Assembly: GCA_020438245.1 (NCBI GenBank)
Contig: JAGQUY010000044.1
Coordinates: 1 to 11,766, forward strand
Source: Bacteroidota bacterium
Lineage (GTDB): Bacteria > CLD3 > SB21
Length of the DNA stretch: 11,766 nt
Reading direction: 5' to 3'
The position numbers and the translations under genes are program-made. Positions 1 to 6,848 of the stretch are shown piece after piece. The stretch's first letter is position 1. Each line of letters begins with the position of its first letter. Below the pieces are notes generated by a model. That model was not told where the DNA came from, did no database searches, and saw nothing but the letters and a program-made list of their open reading frames with translations.

Positions 1-915
1 GATGGATAGGATAATGATGGATTCGAGGACGGAATCAAGAACATAAACCGTTTTCTGCCGAATGTCGATCGATACGGGGTTTTCAAACGCGAAACCGGTA
101 AAAGCCGATCTCCATACTCCTTTGCCGTCAAAAAGGTGAATACATTTCGAATCTTTGTCCGTGATATAAACATAGCCATCGGAGCCGACGGCAACATCGG
201 AGACCGTTTTTACCGCTGAAGAAGTGATTGCGCGGACAAAATTTCCAAAGTAATCAAATTGAAGCACTGCGCTTCCATCAGCTACAAAGATCCCCCTTTT
301 ATCTACGCAGAGTCTGAAAGGGTTTTTCAGCGCACCGGATCCATCCGAAAATCCTCCGAACCTACTCGTCACCTGATTGAGACGATTCATTTTGACCACT
401 TCCAGCTTTTCCCCGTCAATGTAAAAAAGATCCGATTGGCCCGATACACCAACACTTAACGGAAGCTTTATTTCCGGAGAAGGCGAACGTTGAACAAGTG
501 GATCACCCAAGGCGCTGACAAATTCCAATTTGGAGGCGAAACGCTGAATACGCTGATTCTGTGTATCCGCGACATAGACACTCAACCCGTCTTTGGCGAA
601 CAGATCCTGTGGGTGGTCGAACAGAGAGGGTGCAAATCCAAAGCCTCCAACTGAATTGACGAATGAACCGTGGTCATTCAATTGTACGACATATCCGGGA
701 TTCGTGCTCAAAATGAAGACATCCCCTCGAACACTCACAGACAACGCGCTCCACGAACAATTCTCCGGAACGCCTGTGACTCGGAGACTCCAAACCTCTT
801 TGATGGTTAGATTTTGCGCATAAACCGAAGCCGCAAGCAGAAAAAAACACAGCAGAGCTGAAACGGCATGACGTTTTGCTTGGAATTTCTTGGACAGAAA
901 ACTTATATTTCGCAC
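1..915 (-). CDS. NHL-repeat / 6-bladed beta-propeller secreted protein (3' end outside window)
   Basis: An open minus-strand frame of 305 codons runs without a stop from 915 off the left edge, so the C-terminus is missing. The first in-frame stop upstream is a TAG near 949 and no ATG follows it before the signal peptide; GTG at 915 is the best start. It gives a basic n-region (SKKFQAKRH), a hydrophobic core (SALLCFFLLAASV) and a likely signal-peptidase I site after VYA. The mature part shows repeated propeller blades: PQDLFAKDGLSVYVADTQNQ with RIQRF is a typical NHL motif, followed by weaker copies around NPFRLCVDKRGIFVADG, VAVGSDGYVYITDKDSK and NPVSIDIRQKTVYVLDS. NHL propellers are scaffolds for protein or ligand binding and none of these residues suggests an enzyme. 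It is probably periplasmic, extracellular or surface-exposed. It is divergent from the cyclophilin gene. The substrate or partner is unknown. Confidence 0.8.
   Translation of the reverse strand, partial: MRNISFLSKKFQAKRHAVSALLCFFLLAASVYAQNLTIKEVWSLRVTGVPENCSWSALSVSVRGDVFILSTNPGYVVQLNDHGSFVNSVGGFGFAPSLFDHPQDLFAKDGLSVYVADTQNQRIQRFASKLEFVSALGDPLVQRSPSPEIKLPLSVGVSGQSDLFYIDGEKLEVVKMNRLNQVTSRFGGFSDGSGALKNPFRLCVDKRGIFVADGSAVLQFDYFGNFVRAITSSAVKTVSDVAVGSDGYVYITDKDSKCIHLFDGKGVWRSAFTGFAFENPVSIDIRQKTVYVLDSVLESIIILSI
880..910 (+). promoter_or_regulatory. Candidate promoter of the cyclophilin lipoprotein gene
   Basis: TTGGAA at 880-885 and TATATT at 904-909 are spaced by 18 bases, like a sigma-70 -35/-10 pair. 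The same bases also read as TTG-N21-TAtaTTTC, close to the Bacteroidota -33/-7 consensus. The start of transcription would lie near 917, leaving an untranslated leader of roughly 45 bases with the strong ribosome binding site at 951-958. The element lies inside the first codons of the divergent NHL gene, so the two promoters face away from each other with overlapping regions. Inference from pattern only. Confidence 0.35.
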
Positions 916-940
916 GCTTTTTTGATCATTTCGTTCAATA

Positions 941-971
941 AAAACATACTAAAGGAGGTTACCTTGATCAA
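941..971 (-). promoter_or_regulatory. Candidate promoter of the NHL propeller gene (Bacteroidota-like -33/-7)
   Basis: On the minus strand TTG (971-969) is followed after 20 bases by TATGTTTT (948-941), which fits the Bacteroidota sigma-ABfr pattern TTG-N19-21-TAnnTTTG at all but one position. Transcription would start near 935, about 20 bases before the GTG at 915. This is a pattern match in a short AT-rich gap and is not independently supported; the lineage is also not certain to use this consensus. Confidence 0.3.
951..958 (+). promoter_or_regulatory. Strong ribosome binding site that fixes a TTG start
   Basis: AAAGGAGG, a near-perfect Shine-Dalgarno sequence, ends 5 bases before TTG at 964. 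It decides the start of the cyclophilin gene: a longer reading from ATG at 868 would put this site inside the coding region and bury the signal peptide. Confidence 0.85.
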
Positions 972-1680
972 GCTCATTCTAGGACGACTCTTGACGCTCT
1001 TCTTGACAACATCCGTGCTTGCTTCATTGCACGCCTGTTCCAAGATGCAGGAAAAAAAGAAGGTCAAAAAGGAAGTCGCCGTTATTGAAACAAGTCTCGG
1101 TAATATTGTTGTTCAACTATATGAATCCGACGCGCCGCAGCACGTGGCCAATTTCAAGAAACTGGTCAAGGAGGGCTTTTATGACAGTACGACCTTCCAC
1201 CGGGTCATACCTAATTTCATGATTCAAGGAGGAGACCCGAACTCCAAAGACAATAATCCCAACAACGATGGTCAGGGTGGACCTGGATACACCATACCGG
1301 CCGAAATCAAAAGGTATCATAAGCGCGGGGCACTGGCGGCCGCCCGCCTCCCCGACCAGATCAACCCTAAAAAAGCTTCCAGCGGCAGTCAATTCTATAT
1401 CGTGCAAAACGGTGTCACACCTCTCGCACAGCTTGAAAAGATGGATGCTCAGTTGAGAGCCTATGGCCGGTCAGGTCTGACGGGTGAACAGAAAGAGCTC
1501 TATGCGACGGTCGGCGGCACGCCCCAGCTGGACGGAGATTATACGGTTTATGGTGAAGTGATTACGGGAATGGATGTGGTGGACAAGATTGCCGGGGTTG
1601 CCCGTGGCCCACGTGACAATCCACTGGAAAAAGTACTGATCAAGAAAATTACGCTGCAAACAATGGATGTTGAAGAATAG
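964..1680 (+). CDS. Cyclophilin-type peptidyl-prolyl cis-trans isomerase, lipoprotein
   Basis: This 238-residue protein should catalyse cis-trans isomerisation of X-Pro bonds in exported proteins. The start is TTG at 964, set by AAAGGAGG 5 bases upstream. Residues 1-24 form a signal peptide with a lipobox-like LHAC (Cys25), so it is probably lipid-anchored at the periplasmic face; His at -2 is unusual. A Lys-rich linker (31-36) follows. The cyclophilin core carries FHRVIPNFMIQGGDP at 78-92, with Arg80, Phe85, Met86 and Gln88 matching the CypA catalytic residues R55, F60, M61 and Q63, and GSQFYIVQ at 141-148. Between this strand and LDGDYTVYGEV there is an insert of about 38 residues, a pattern I associate with Bacteroidota-type cyclophilins; the position of CypA Trp121 is occupied by Gln. 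It is transcribed alone and converges on miaA. Confidence 0.93.
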   Translation: MIKLILGRLLTLFLTTSVLASLHACSKMQEKKKVKKEVAVIETSLGNIVVQLYESDAPQHVANFKKLVKEGFYDSTTFHRVIPNFMIQGGDPNSKDNNPNNDGQGGPGYTIPAEIKRYHKRGALAAARLPDQINPKKASSGSQFYIVQNGVTPLAQLEKMDAQLRAYGRSGLTGEQKELYATVGGTPQLDGDYTVYGEVITGMDVVDKIAGVARGPRDNPLEKVLIKKITLQTMDVEE

Positions 1681-1688
1681 CACCGGAG

Positions 1689-2636
1689 CTATGGAGGGCC
1701 GGTGTCGGCCCTCCTCTCTTTCCAATACTCGACGATTTTCTCTGCCATGAGACCGTCGTGCTCTTCCCTCATATTAAACCATTTGATTCGTAAATCTTTC
1801 CTGAACCAAGTCAGTTGACGCTTTGCATAGTTGCGGGTCCTCTGCTTGAAAAGCTCTGTCATCCTTTCGTAGGTCGTACGGCCCGCCACGTAATCCGCTA
1901 TTTCCCGGTATCCCAATCCCTCCATGGAAACAAGATCGGGATTATACCCCATGCGTAGCAATTTCTTCGTTTCCTCCACTGCTCCGGCTATCAGCATTTC
2001 ATCCACTCTGCGTTCTATGCGTGAGTACAGAACCTCGCGGGACCATTGAAGGCCGACAAAAACTGGGGTCCAAGGTAGAGGTATCGACGGCTCTTCTCGC
2101 AAACTACTGACTGGGCGGCCGGTCAAATGGTATACTTCAAGTGCACGCTCGATTCTCTTGACGTCATTCGGATGGAGTCGATCCGCAGTAACTGGATCTA
2201 CTGCACGCAACTCATCGTGGATAGCCTTTGCGCCCACTTCGTCAATCCTCTTTCTCAGTTCCACTCTGAAGTGATCATCTCTGGATGAACTTTCAAAGAA
2301 TCCGTCCACGAGCGCTTTGATGTACAACCCACTGCCTCCGACAACGAGAACCGGCTTGCCCTCTTCGTGCAAAACCCGCACTCGGTCCCGTGCATCCAGT
2401 CCATATTGTCCCGCGTCGTACGGCTGGTCAGGATTAACGATATCGATAAAATGGTGCGGTATCTTGGACAGTTGATCACGGTCCGGCTTCGCAGTCACAA
2501 TATCCATATATCGAAAGATTTGGCGGGAATCTGCAGAAATGATCTCCGCGCCAAGTGCAGATGCAATGTCGACAGAGAGGCTTGTCTTGCCGGAGCCGGT
2601 CGGTCCGACAAGGATCAGGACAGCAGTTTCAACCAT
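1689..2636 (-). CDS. miaA: tRNA dimethylallyltransferase MiaA
   Basis: MiaA transfers the dimethylallyl group from DMAPP to N6 of A37 in tRNAs that read codons starting with U, the first step of i6A/ms2i6A synthesis, in the cytoplasm. The 315-residue length is normal. The family motifs are all present: P-loop GPTGSGKTSL near the N-terminus, SADSRQIFRYMDIVTAKP, PHHFIDIV, VVGGSGLYIKAL, MEGLGYREIADYVAG, and the C-terminal RTRNYAKRQLTWFRKD. ATG at 2636 is preferred because an in-frame TGA lies only 6 bases upstream; no strong ribosome binding site is seen. It follows mutL by 24 bases, the widely conserved mutL-miaA order, and is probably the last gene of the long minus-strand operon. Its last codons contain the hairpin of the converging cyclophilin gene. 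No hfq follows, unlike in enterobacteria. Confidence 0.97.
   Translation of the reverse strand: MVETAVLILVGPTGSGKTSLSVDIASALGAEIISADSRQIFRYMDIVTAKPDRDQLSKIPHHFIDIVNPDQPYDAGQYGLDARDRVRVLHEEGKPVLVVGGSGLYIKALVDGFFESSSRDDHFRVELRKRIDEVGAKAIHDELRAVDPVTADRLHPNDVKRIERALEVYHLTGRPVSSLREEPSIPLPWTPVFVGLQWSREVLYSRIERRVDEMLIAGAVEETKKLLRMGYNPDLVSMEGLGYREIADYVAGRTTYERMTELFKQRTRNYAKRQLTWFRKDLRIKWFNMREEHDGLMAEKIVEYWKERRADTGPP
1693..1721 (+). terminator. Rho-independent terminator candidate of the cyclophilin gene
   Basis: GGAGGGCC (1693-1700) and GGCCCTCC (1707-1714) form a perfect 8-bp GC-rich stem with a 6-base loop, followed by the pyrimidine tract TCTCTTTCC. The T tract is interrupted, so efficiency is uncertain. 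The stem lies inside the last codons of the converging miaA. A smaller 5-bp stem (ATAGC 1677-1681 with GCTAT 1688-1692) abuts it. On the minus strand no T tract follows, so it is a weaker terminator for miaA. Confidence 0.55.
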
Positions 2637-2660
2637 GGATCAGTTGCCGGAATGACAAGG

Positions 2661-4427
2661 TTAAGTCCGCATGAAGCGTCGATCCAACTCGTCCAAGGAT
2701 AACTGTATAACGATAGGGCGGCCATGCGGACATACATACGGAAATTTGGTGGCAAATAATTGATCGATCAGTCCGTTCATTTCCTCGACGGTCAGCGGGT
2801 CACCGGACTTGATCGCCGACTTACAAGAAAAAGACTTTGCCAGATTATCGCGCGGATCCGGGTTGGTATAGCTGTTCAGCTTGTATTCTTTGATCATGTC
2901 ACCAAGTATCTTCTGTTCATTGCCAAGACGAACATCTGCGGGAACAGCCTCCACCACAATTGTTCGACGACCGAATTTCTTGACGACAAAGCCCAATCGG
3001 TCTACCATGGGAACGATTTCTTCAAAAATAGAAAAGTCTTCCGCCGATAATTCGATAGTCTGAGGAAAAAGAAGCTGTTGTGAGAATATGGGTGCGTGAT
3101 CGAACGCATCGAGTGCTTTTTCATACAAAATACGCTCGTGGGCGACATGCTGATCGATAATGGCCAGTCCGCTCTTTATCTGTGAGATAATATACCGGTT
3201 ATGAAGTTGCCACACCAAGCTGTTGGCGTGGGGCGCGGGTCTTCGATGAACAAGCTGGGATTGGATGGCTTGGCTTTCGTCGGTTGTTTCCGAATCAAAA
3301 AACCGACTCACCGAAGAAGGTTCGGCCTGACCGGCAGACTTTTGAAACTTGAGATGCGGGGCGGACTGGTTGAAATCCATGGACAGCGTTGCGGGATCTT
3401 CCGATTCGACTGTCGACGACGACATCGACGGAATCATTTCATCCGTGTTCATACTGTCCTTGACCGAATGAAAAACCACCCGATAAAGCAGCTGCTCGTC
3501 TTTGAATTTTACTTCTGCCTTGGTCGGGTGAACGTTCACATCGTACTGGTCGGTAGGACATTGAAGAAAGAGGACAAAAAAGGGTCGGTCACCCGAGGGC
3601 AACGAGTGCCCATATGCCGAAAACACCGCATAATTGATCGTCCTTGACGTAATCGGCCGACCGTTTAGAAACAGGTGTTGCTCGCCCTTCGTTTTGAAAG
3701 AAAAAGAGGGCTTGCTTACGTACCCATGTAGACGCATGCCAAACTGTTCAGATTCCAGCTCGAGCGTGTGTGACATGGGATCATGACCAATGACCTCTCC
3801 CAGCCGTGTAGCCAATCCGGACGGTCTCAGTTGAAAGACCTTGTCATCTTCATTGATCAACGTGAATTCCACGCCGGGGTAAGCCATGGCAAACTTCTTG
3901 ATGCATGACGCTATATGTCTGAATTCAGTATTGTTGGTTTTTAAGAAATGCCGTCTGGCCGGAACACTGTAAAATAGATTCCTGACGGTAATGGTCGTAC
4001 CAGGCAGGCCGGCCTCCTTTGTAACATCCACGACTTTGCCGGCATCCAAATGCACGAGGGTTGATATGTCTTCGTCAGAGGGACGCGTCCGAATTTCCAT
4101 ATCGCTGACAGAGGCAATGGAAGCCAATGCCTCCCCACGAAAACCAAACGATTTGACTTTTTGCAAATCTTCCCATGTTTCGATCTTACTGGTGGCATGC
4201 CGTTCGAAAGCGAGAAGAGCATCTTCCCGTGACATTCCAAATCCGTTGTCGATTACCTGGATAAAATCTTTTCCGCCACCCCGGATAGATATGATAATCT
4301 CTGTCGATCCGGCGTCGATGGCATTCTCGACGAGTTCTTTCACGACCGATGCCGGGCGTTCGATGACCTCCCCTGCGGCAATTTTGTTGACAACACTCTC
4401 ACCGAGATATTTTATCTTATTTTGCAT
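2661..4427 (-). CDS. mutL: DNA mismatch repair protein MutL (endonuclease type)
   Basis: MutL couples MutS mismatch recognition to strand incision. In this 588-residue protein the N-terminal GHKL ATPase carries NKIAAGEVIERPASVVKELV with Glu31 and Asn35 (ELVENAIDAG), Asp60 in DNGFGM, FGFRGEALASI at 94-104, and the transducer motif DVNVHPTKAEVKF. An acidic/Ser-rich linker joins the C-terminal dimerisation domain, which has DQHVAHERILYE at 425-436, matching the metal-binding nicking motif DQHA(X)2E(X)4E with Val for Ala, plus CKSAIK near 535 and CPHGRP at 566-571. This is therefore the nicking type expected in bacteria that lack MutH/Dam-directed repair. ATG at 4427 is chosen because the protein then begins like other MutLs and AAAAGGAG lies just upstream, although only 2 bases away; ATG at 4445 is an alternative. 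The start overlaps the end of the methyltransferase gene, suggesting translational coupling. Confidence 0.97.
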   Translation of the reverse strand: MQNKIKYLGESVVNKIAAGEVIERPASVVKELVENAIDAGSTEIIISIRGGGKDFIQVIDNGFGMSREDALLAFERHATSKIETWEDLQKVKSFGFRGEALASIASVSDMEIRTRPSDEDISTLVHLDAGKVVDVTKEAGLPGTTITVRNLFYSVPARRHFLKTNNTEFRHIASCIKKFAMAYPGVEFTLINEDDKVFQLRPSGLATRLGEVIGHDPMSHTLELESEQFGMRLHGYVSKPSFSFKTKGEQHLFLNGRPITSRTINYAVFSAYGHSLPSGDRPFFVLFLQCPTDQYDVNVHPTKAEVKFKDEQLLYRVVFHSVKDSMNTDEMIPSMSSSTVESEDPATLSMDFNQSAPHLKFQKSAGQAEPSSVSRFFDSETTDESQAIQSQLVHRRPAPHANSLVWQLHNRYIISQIKSGLAIIDQHVAHERILYEKALDAFDHAPIFSQQLLFPQTIELSAEDFSIFEEIVPMVDRLGFVVKKFGRRTIVVEAVPADVRLGNEQKILGDMIKEYKLNSYTNPDPRDNLAKSFSCKSAIKSGDPLTVEEMNGLIDQLFATKFPYVCPHGRPIVIQLSLDELDRRFMRT

Positions 4428-5355
4428 GTCTCCTTTTGCGAGCATAGTAGATTACTGCGGAACCTTGTTTGGAAAACATGGCCCAAAAAAGGGTGGCAAG
4501 CACGGTATGCCCCCCTCGGAGCACGAATAACGGAGCCGTCCAATATCCTAATCGTTTAACGGTATTCAATTCGGACATGAAGACGTTAAATACAGCGTCC
4601 AACGGCATCTGATGAAAGTGTTCAACCTCGAAATCAGCCAACCAAAGCATCTGCCGCATAGAGTCAGGAGTAAAATGGTAAAGATGCCTCGGGATGTCGT
4701 AGGCGACCCATTCGGTACCATATAACCGGGCGTCCAAACTGAGACGATTTGGAACTGCAATAACCAGAAGTCCCTCAGCATCCAGCATCCCATGAATTCC
4801 TCGCAAAGCTGAAACGGGATCGTGCATATGTTCCAGGGCGTGCCAAAGTGTAACGACGCTGGCGGAAAGATCTCCTGCCTCCATCCGGTCAAAATGGCCT
4901 TCGCTGATACGCAACTGATATTGATCTTTGGCGACGCGTGCAGCGTCCGGGGACGGTTCGACGCCCTGAACCTGCCAACCCCGACTCCGCATATGGACAA
5001 GAAACTCTCCGGTTCCGCACCCAATGTCAATCAAGGATTTTCCATTCGCGTATCGGGAAACCCAGCGATGCTTCCATCTCAACGACAGTTTTCGGACAAT
5101 ACGATAGATAGACCCAAAAACGTCTACCGTCTTACGGCTACTTAGAAATGGCGCATACGTATCTGCGGCGTAATATGCCGTAATCCTGTTCGCCGTGGGC
5201 CTCGGAGACAGAACGCCCAATCCACAACCATCGCACTCCAGTACTTTGAATTGACCAAAATCAAGTTCATTCCCAGTAGCCGTACGGCAGATCGGACATA
5301 GCACGGTTTCAAAATCAGGCGCTAAAGACTGGGGAGTTGGTGTGTCAACAGTCAT
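4417..5355 (-). CDS. Class I SAM-dependent methyltransferase with N-terminal CxxC pair
   Basis: The 312-residue protein has a probable zinc ribbon at the N-terminus (Cys20-x2-Cys23 and Cys41-x2-Cys44), followed by SPRPT and a short linker. The Rossmann-type methyltransferase domain has motif I IDIGCGTGEF at 109-118, the acidic strand end VQGVEPSPDA, and HALEHMHDP after motif II, the usual signature of the Methyltransf_23/11 group. The C-terminal region has HLYHFTPDSM and a hydrophobic stretch, VLATLFWAMF, that may touch the membrane. Relatives of this layout often modify sugars, lipids or quinone-like molecules; the substrate cannot be read from the sequence. ATG at 5355 is preferred over an in-frame TTG at 5361; it starts 8 bases after the lipoprotein stop, and the 3' end overlaps the start of mutL. 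It may belong to surface polysaccharide synthesis, but the neighbours give no support for that. Confidence 0.88.
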   Translation of the reverse strand: MTVDTPTPQSLAPDFETVLCPICRTATGNELDFGQFKVLECDGCGLGVLSPRPTANRITAYYAADTYAPFLSSRKTVDVFGSIYRIVRKLSLRWKHRWVSRYANGKSLIDIGCGTGEFLVHMRSRGWQVQGVEPSPDAARVAKDQYQLRISEGHFDRMEAGDLSASVVTLWHALEHMHDPVSALRGIHGMLDAEGLLVIAVPNRLSLDARLYGTEWVAYDIPRHLYHFTPDSMRQMLWLADFEVEHFHQMPLDAVFNVFMSELNTVKRLGYWTAPLFVLRGGHTVLATLFWAMFSKQGSAVIYYARKRRHAK

Positions 5356-5363
5356 GATCAACT

Positions 5364-5738
5364 TCAGATAGCCCGATCAATTACGTAAATAAGCCCTATA
5401 ACCAGTGCAGTAAGGCCGACCGAATATAGAAATGTCATCGTTTTTGAGCCGTGCCATTCCTCGCTGCGCTTGATGACGAATTCTGATTTGCTGAAACGGA
5501 AATTCTCAGGCTCAGCGTCCTTACTCTTCCAACATTTTGCATAAACAAACTCATCATCAACTTTCACCACCTCCATCTTGTAGAATGTTTGCGTCAGACC
5601 GCTGATATGTTCCACAACGATGTGAGTATGCTTTTTCAACTCATCAAAATTCCGCTCGCTGTAAACCACGGTCGACCGTCTTGCCGAACAAGATAGAACA
5701 AGAACTGCTAATCCAAAAACAACCAAACTCAATTTCAT
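5364..5738 (-). CDS. Small putative lipoprotein with a C-terminal transmembrane segment
   Basis: I do not recognise the family. The 124-residue protein starts with MKLSLVVFGLAVLVLSCSAR, a short signal peptide ending in a good lipobox (VLSC), and has a GGGGG ribosome-binding-like run 4 bases before ATG 5738. The mature part is charged and beta-rich (THIVVEHISGLTQTFYKMEV then VKVDDEFVYAKC), which could form a small barrel, and the last 25 residues (TMTFLYSVGLTALVIGLIYV) look like a transmembrane helix. Having both a lipid anchor and a C-terminal helix suggests the inner membrane. ATG at 5738 overlaps the TGA of the DUF1634-like gene as ATGA, so translation is probably coupled. It may serve the TSUP/DUF1634 pair upstream, but that is inference. 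A longer reading from 6029 is rejected because it would overlay the DUF1634-like gene. Confidence 0.75.
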   Translation of the reverse strand: MKLSLVVFGLAVLVLSCSARRSTVVYSERNFDELKKHTHIVVEHISGLTQTFYKMEVVKVDDEFVYAKCWKSKDAEPENFRFSKSEFVIKRSEEWHGSKTMTFLYSVGLTALVIGLIYVIDRAI

Positions 5739-6019
5739 AAAACCCCCGCTACCCAAATTCCACTTAATAACAACAAATAAAGACCAACAATCAAAACACT
5801 CTGCTTGACATCCTTGCGGGCCAGCGACTCCATCAAACAAATCAAAAGTCCTGCCACCGGAGTCGCAAAAAGGGCGAAAATGCCCCAATGAATCACCTTC
5901 TCCCCCTGTTGAGACTCGAGAAGCGCTGCCTGGAGCAGTCCTATGCCCATAAGACACATGCTGCCAATAGCCCCAACTCGCATTGACCATCGAAACCCAT
6001 TTCTGAACTTGACTACCAT
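5735..6019 (-). CDS. DUF1634-like small membrane protein
   Basis: This 94-residue protein has about three hydrophobic helices: residues around MRVGAIGSMCLMGIGLLQAA, then HWGIFALFATPVAGLLICLM, then SVLIVGLYLLLLSGIWVAG. From memory the middle helix, with the TPVA motif followed by a charged ARKD turn, resembles DUF1634 proteins, which commonly sit next to TSUP-family permeases; the Arg usual after TPVA is Gly here and the protein is shorter than typical members. The ATG at 6019 overlaps the last codons of the TSUP gene by 7 bases and its stop overlaps the lipoprotein start, so the three are probably made together. The likely role is an accessory subunit of the permease. A second Met at residue 13 is an alternative start. 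Confidence 0.72.
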   Translation of the reverse strand: MVVKFRNGFRWSMRVGAIGSMCLMGIGLLQAALLESQQGEKVIHWGIFALFATPVAGLLICLMESLARKDVKQSVLIVGLYLLLLSGIWVAGVL

Positions 6020-6846
6020 GCTTTTGCAAACATCCTGGTCGAAGTTATTAGCAGTGCAAGTATCAGAATCCAGGAAATCACTATTGACTGGGCCTTAACC
6101 GCAACCCTGGAACCGAGATAAGAGCCGGCTATTATTCCTATGACCATAGATGCTGTAATCACAGGGCTTATCTGGTCATGGAGAAAGTAAATTAGAGCCC
6201 CTGCGAGGCCGGTGAAGCCAATCATGAAGCTAGAGGTCGCAGTTGCGATCTTGATCGGAACTCTGCCGACCATGTGCATAATCGGAACCTGAATGATCCC
6301 ACCGCCGACCCCCAGCATTCCGGAAAGACATCCCGCAAAGGTGGATAATACAATGTTGGCGGGGACACGATGGACAACATATACGCGGGTAGGTCCCTCC
6401 AAGCTGTACTTTCCCTGAATGTCAAGAAACCCGCTTGAATGGTCGATATTCTCGTCAGGACTTGGGTTGTCGTTGTCCGGCCGCCGGTAAATACGGTACA
6501 CCATACTGAACGCAGCGATAACCATGAGCGTGGCGAAGAGCATCATTAATACGGGACCGCGCAAAAAAATAGCCAGATAACTCCCCGCAAAGGATCCAAC
6601 AATTGTCGTGGTAATCAAGATCAAACCCAATTTAAAGTGGATCAGATCCTTTTTGGCAAAAACTGAAGACGCCATAACGGACGTCGCAATCATGGAAACC
6701 AAACTTGCGCTTATGGCTGTTTTAATATCCACGCCATACACCATGGTAAGCGCCGGCACCATGATAATGCCTCCGCCCAGTCCAACCATCGAGCCGAGGA
6801 AACCAGAGCACCATCCAATAAAGATGAAGCCTATCACCGGATCCAC
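6013..6846 (-). CDS. TSUP (TauE/SafE) family membrane permease
   Basis: The 277-residue integral membrane protein has the twofold repeat of the TauE/SafE family: GSMVGLGGGIIMVPAL near the N-terminus and SGMLGVGGGIIQVPIM in the second half, each followed by further hydrophobic helices, about eight in all. A polar loop (YRRPDNDNPSPDENIDHSSG) joins the halves. Family members move sulfite, sulfoacetate, sulfolactate or related organosulfur anions across the inner membrane; the substrate here is not determined. GTG at 6846 starts 2 bases after the S41 stop, with AGGA about 8 bases upstream inside the S41 3' end. It overlaps the DUF1634-like gene, its usual companion. No sulfur metabolism genes are visible nearby, so the context does not name the substrate. 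Confidence 0.93.
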   Translation of the reverse strand: MDPVIGFIFIGWCSGFLGSMVGLGGGIIMVPALTMVYGVDIKTAISASLVSMIATSVMASSVFAKKDLIHFKLGLILITTTIVGSFAGSYLAIFLRGPVLMMLFATLMVIAAFSMVYRIYRRPDNDNPSPDENIDHSSGFLDIQGKYSLEGPTRVYVVHRVPANIVLSTFAGCLSGMLGVGGGIIQVPIMHMVGRVPIKIATATSSFMIGFTGLAGALIYFLHDQISPVITASMVIGIIAGSYLGSRVAVKAQSIVISWILILALLITSTRMFAKAW

Positions 6847-6848
6847 CG

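Noticed and set aside
868..963. Extension of the cyclophilin gene to an ATG at 868
   Set aside because: The extra 32 codons cover the AAAGGAGG ribosome binding site and lie antisense to the NHL gene start; the signal peptide begins properly at TTG 964.
3201..3647. 148-codon open frame on the plus strand
   Set aside because: Antisense to mutL, basic and low in recognisable motifs; no ribosome binding site was noted.
3991..4530. 179-codon open frame on the plus strand
   Set aside because: It is antisense to the conserved N-terminal ATPase region of mutL and has no recognisable domain; it is a shadow of mutL codon use.
4566..5030. 154-codon open frame on the minus strand
   Set aside because: It lies fully inside the methyltransferase in another frame and crosses its conserved motifs.
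5739..6029. Extension of the lipoprotein frame upstream to 6029
   Set aside because: It overlays the DUF1634-like gene in another frame, has a composition unlike a protein (Gly/Ser/Trp/Cys mix) and removes the lipobox signal peptide from the N-terminus.
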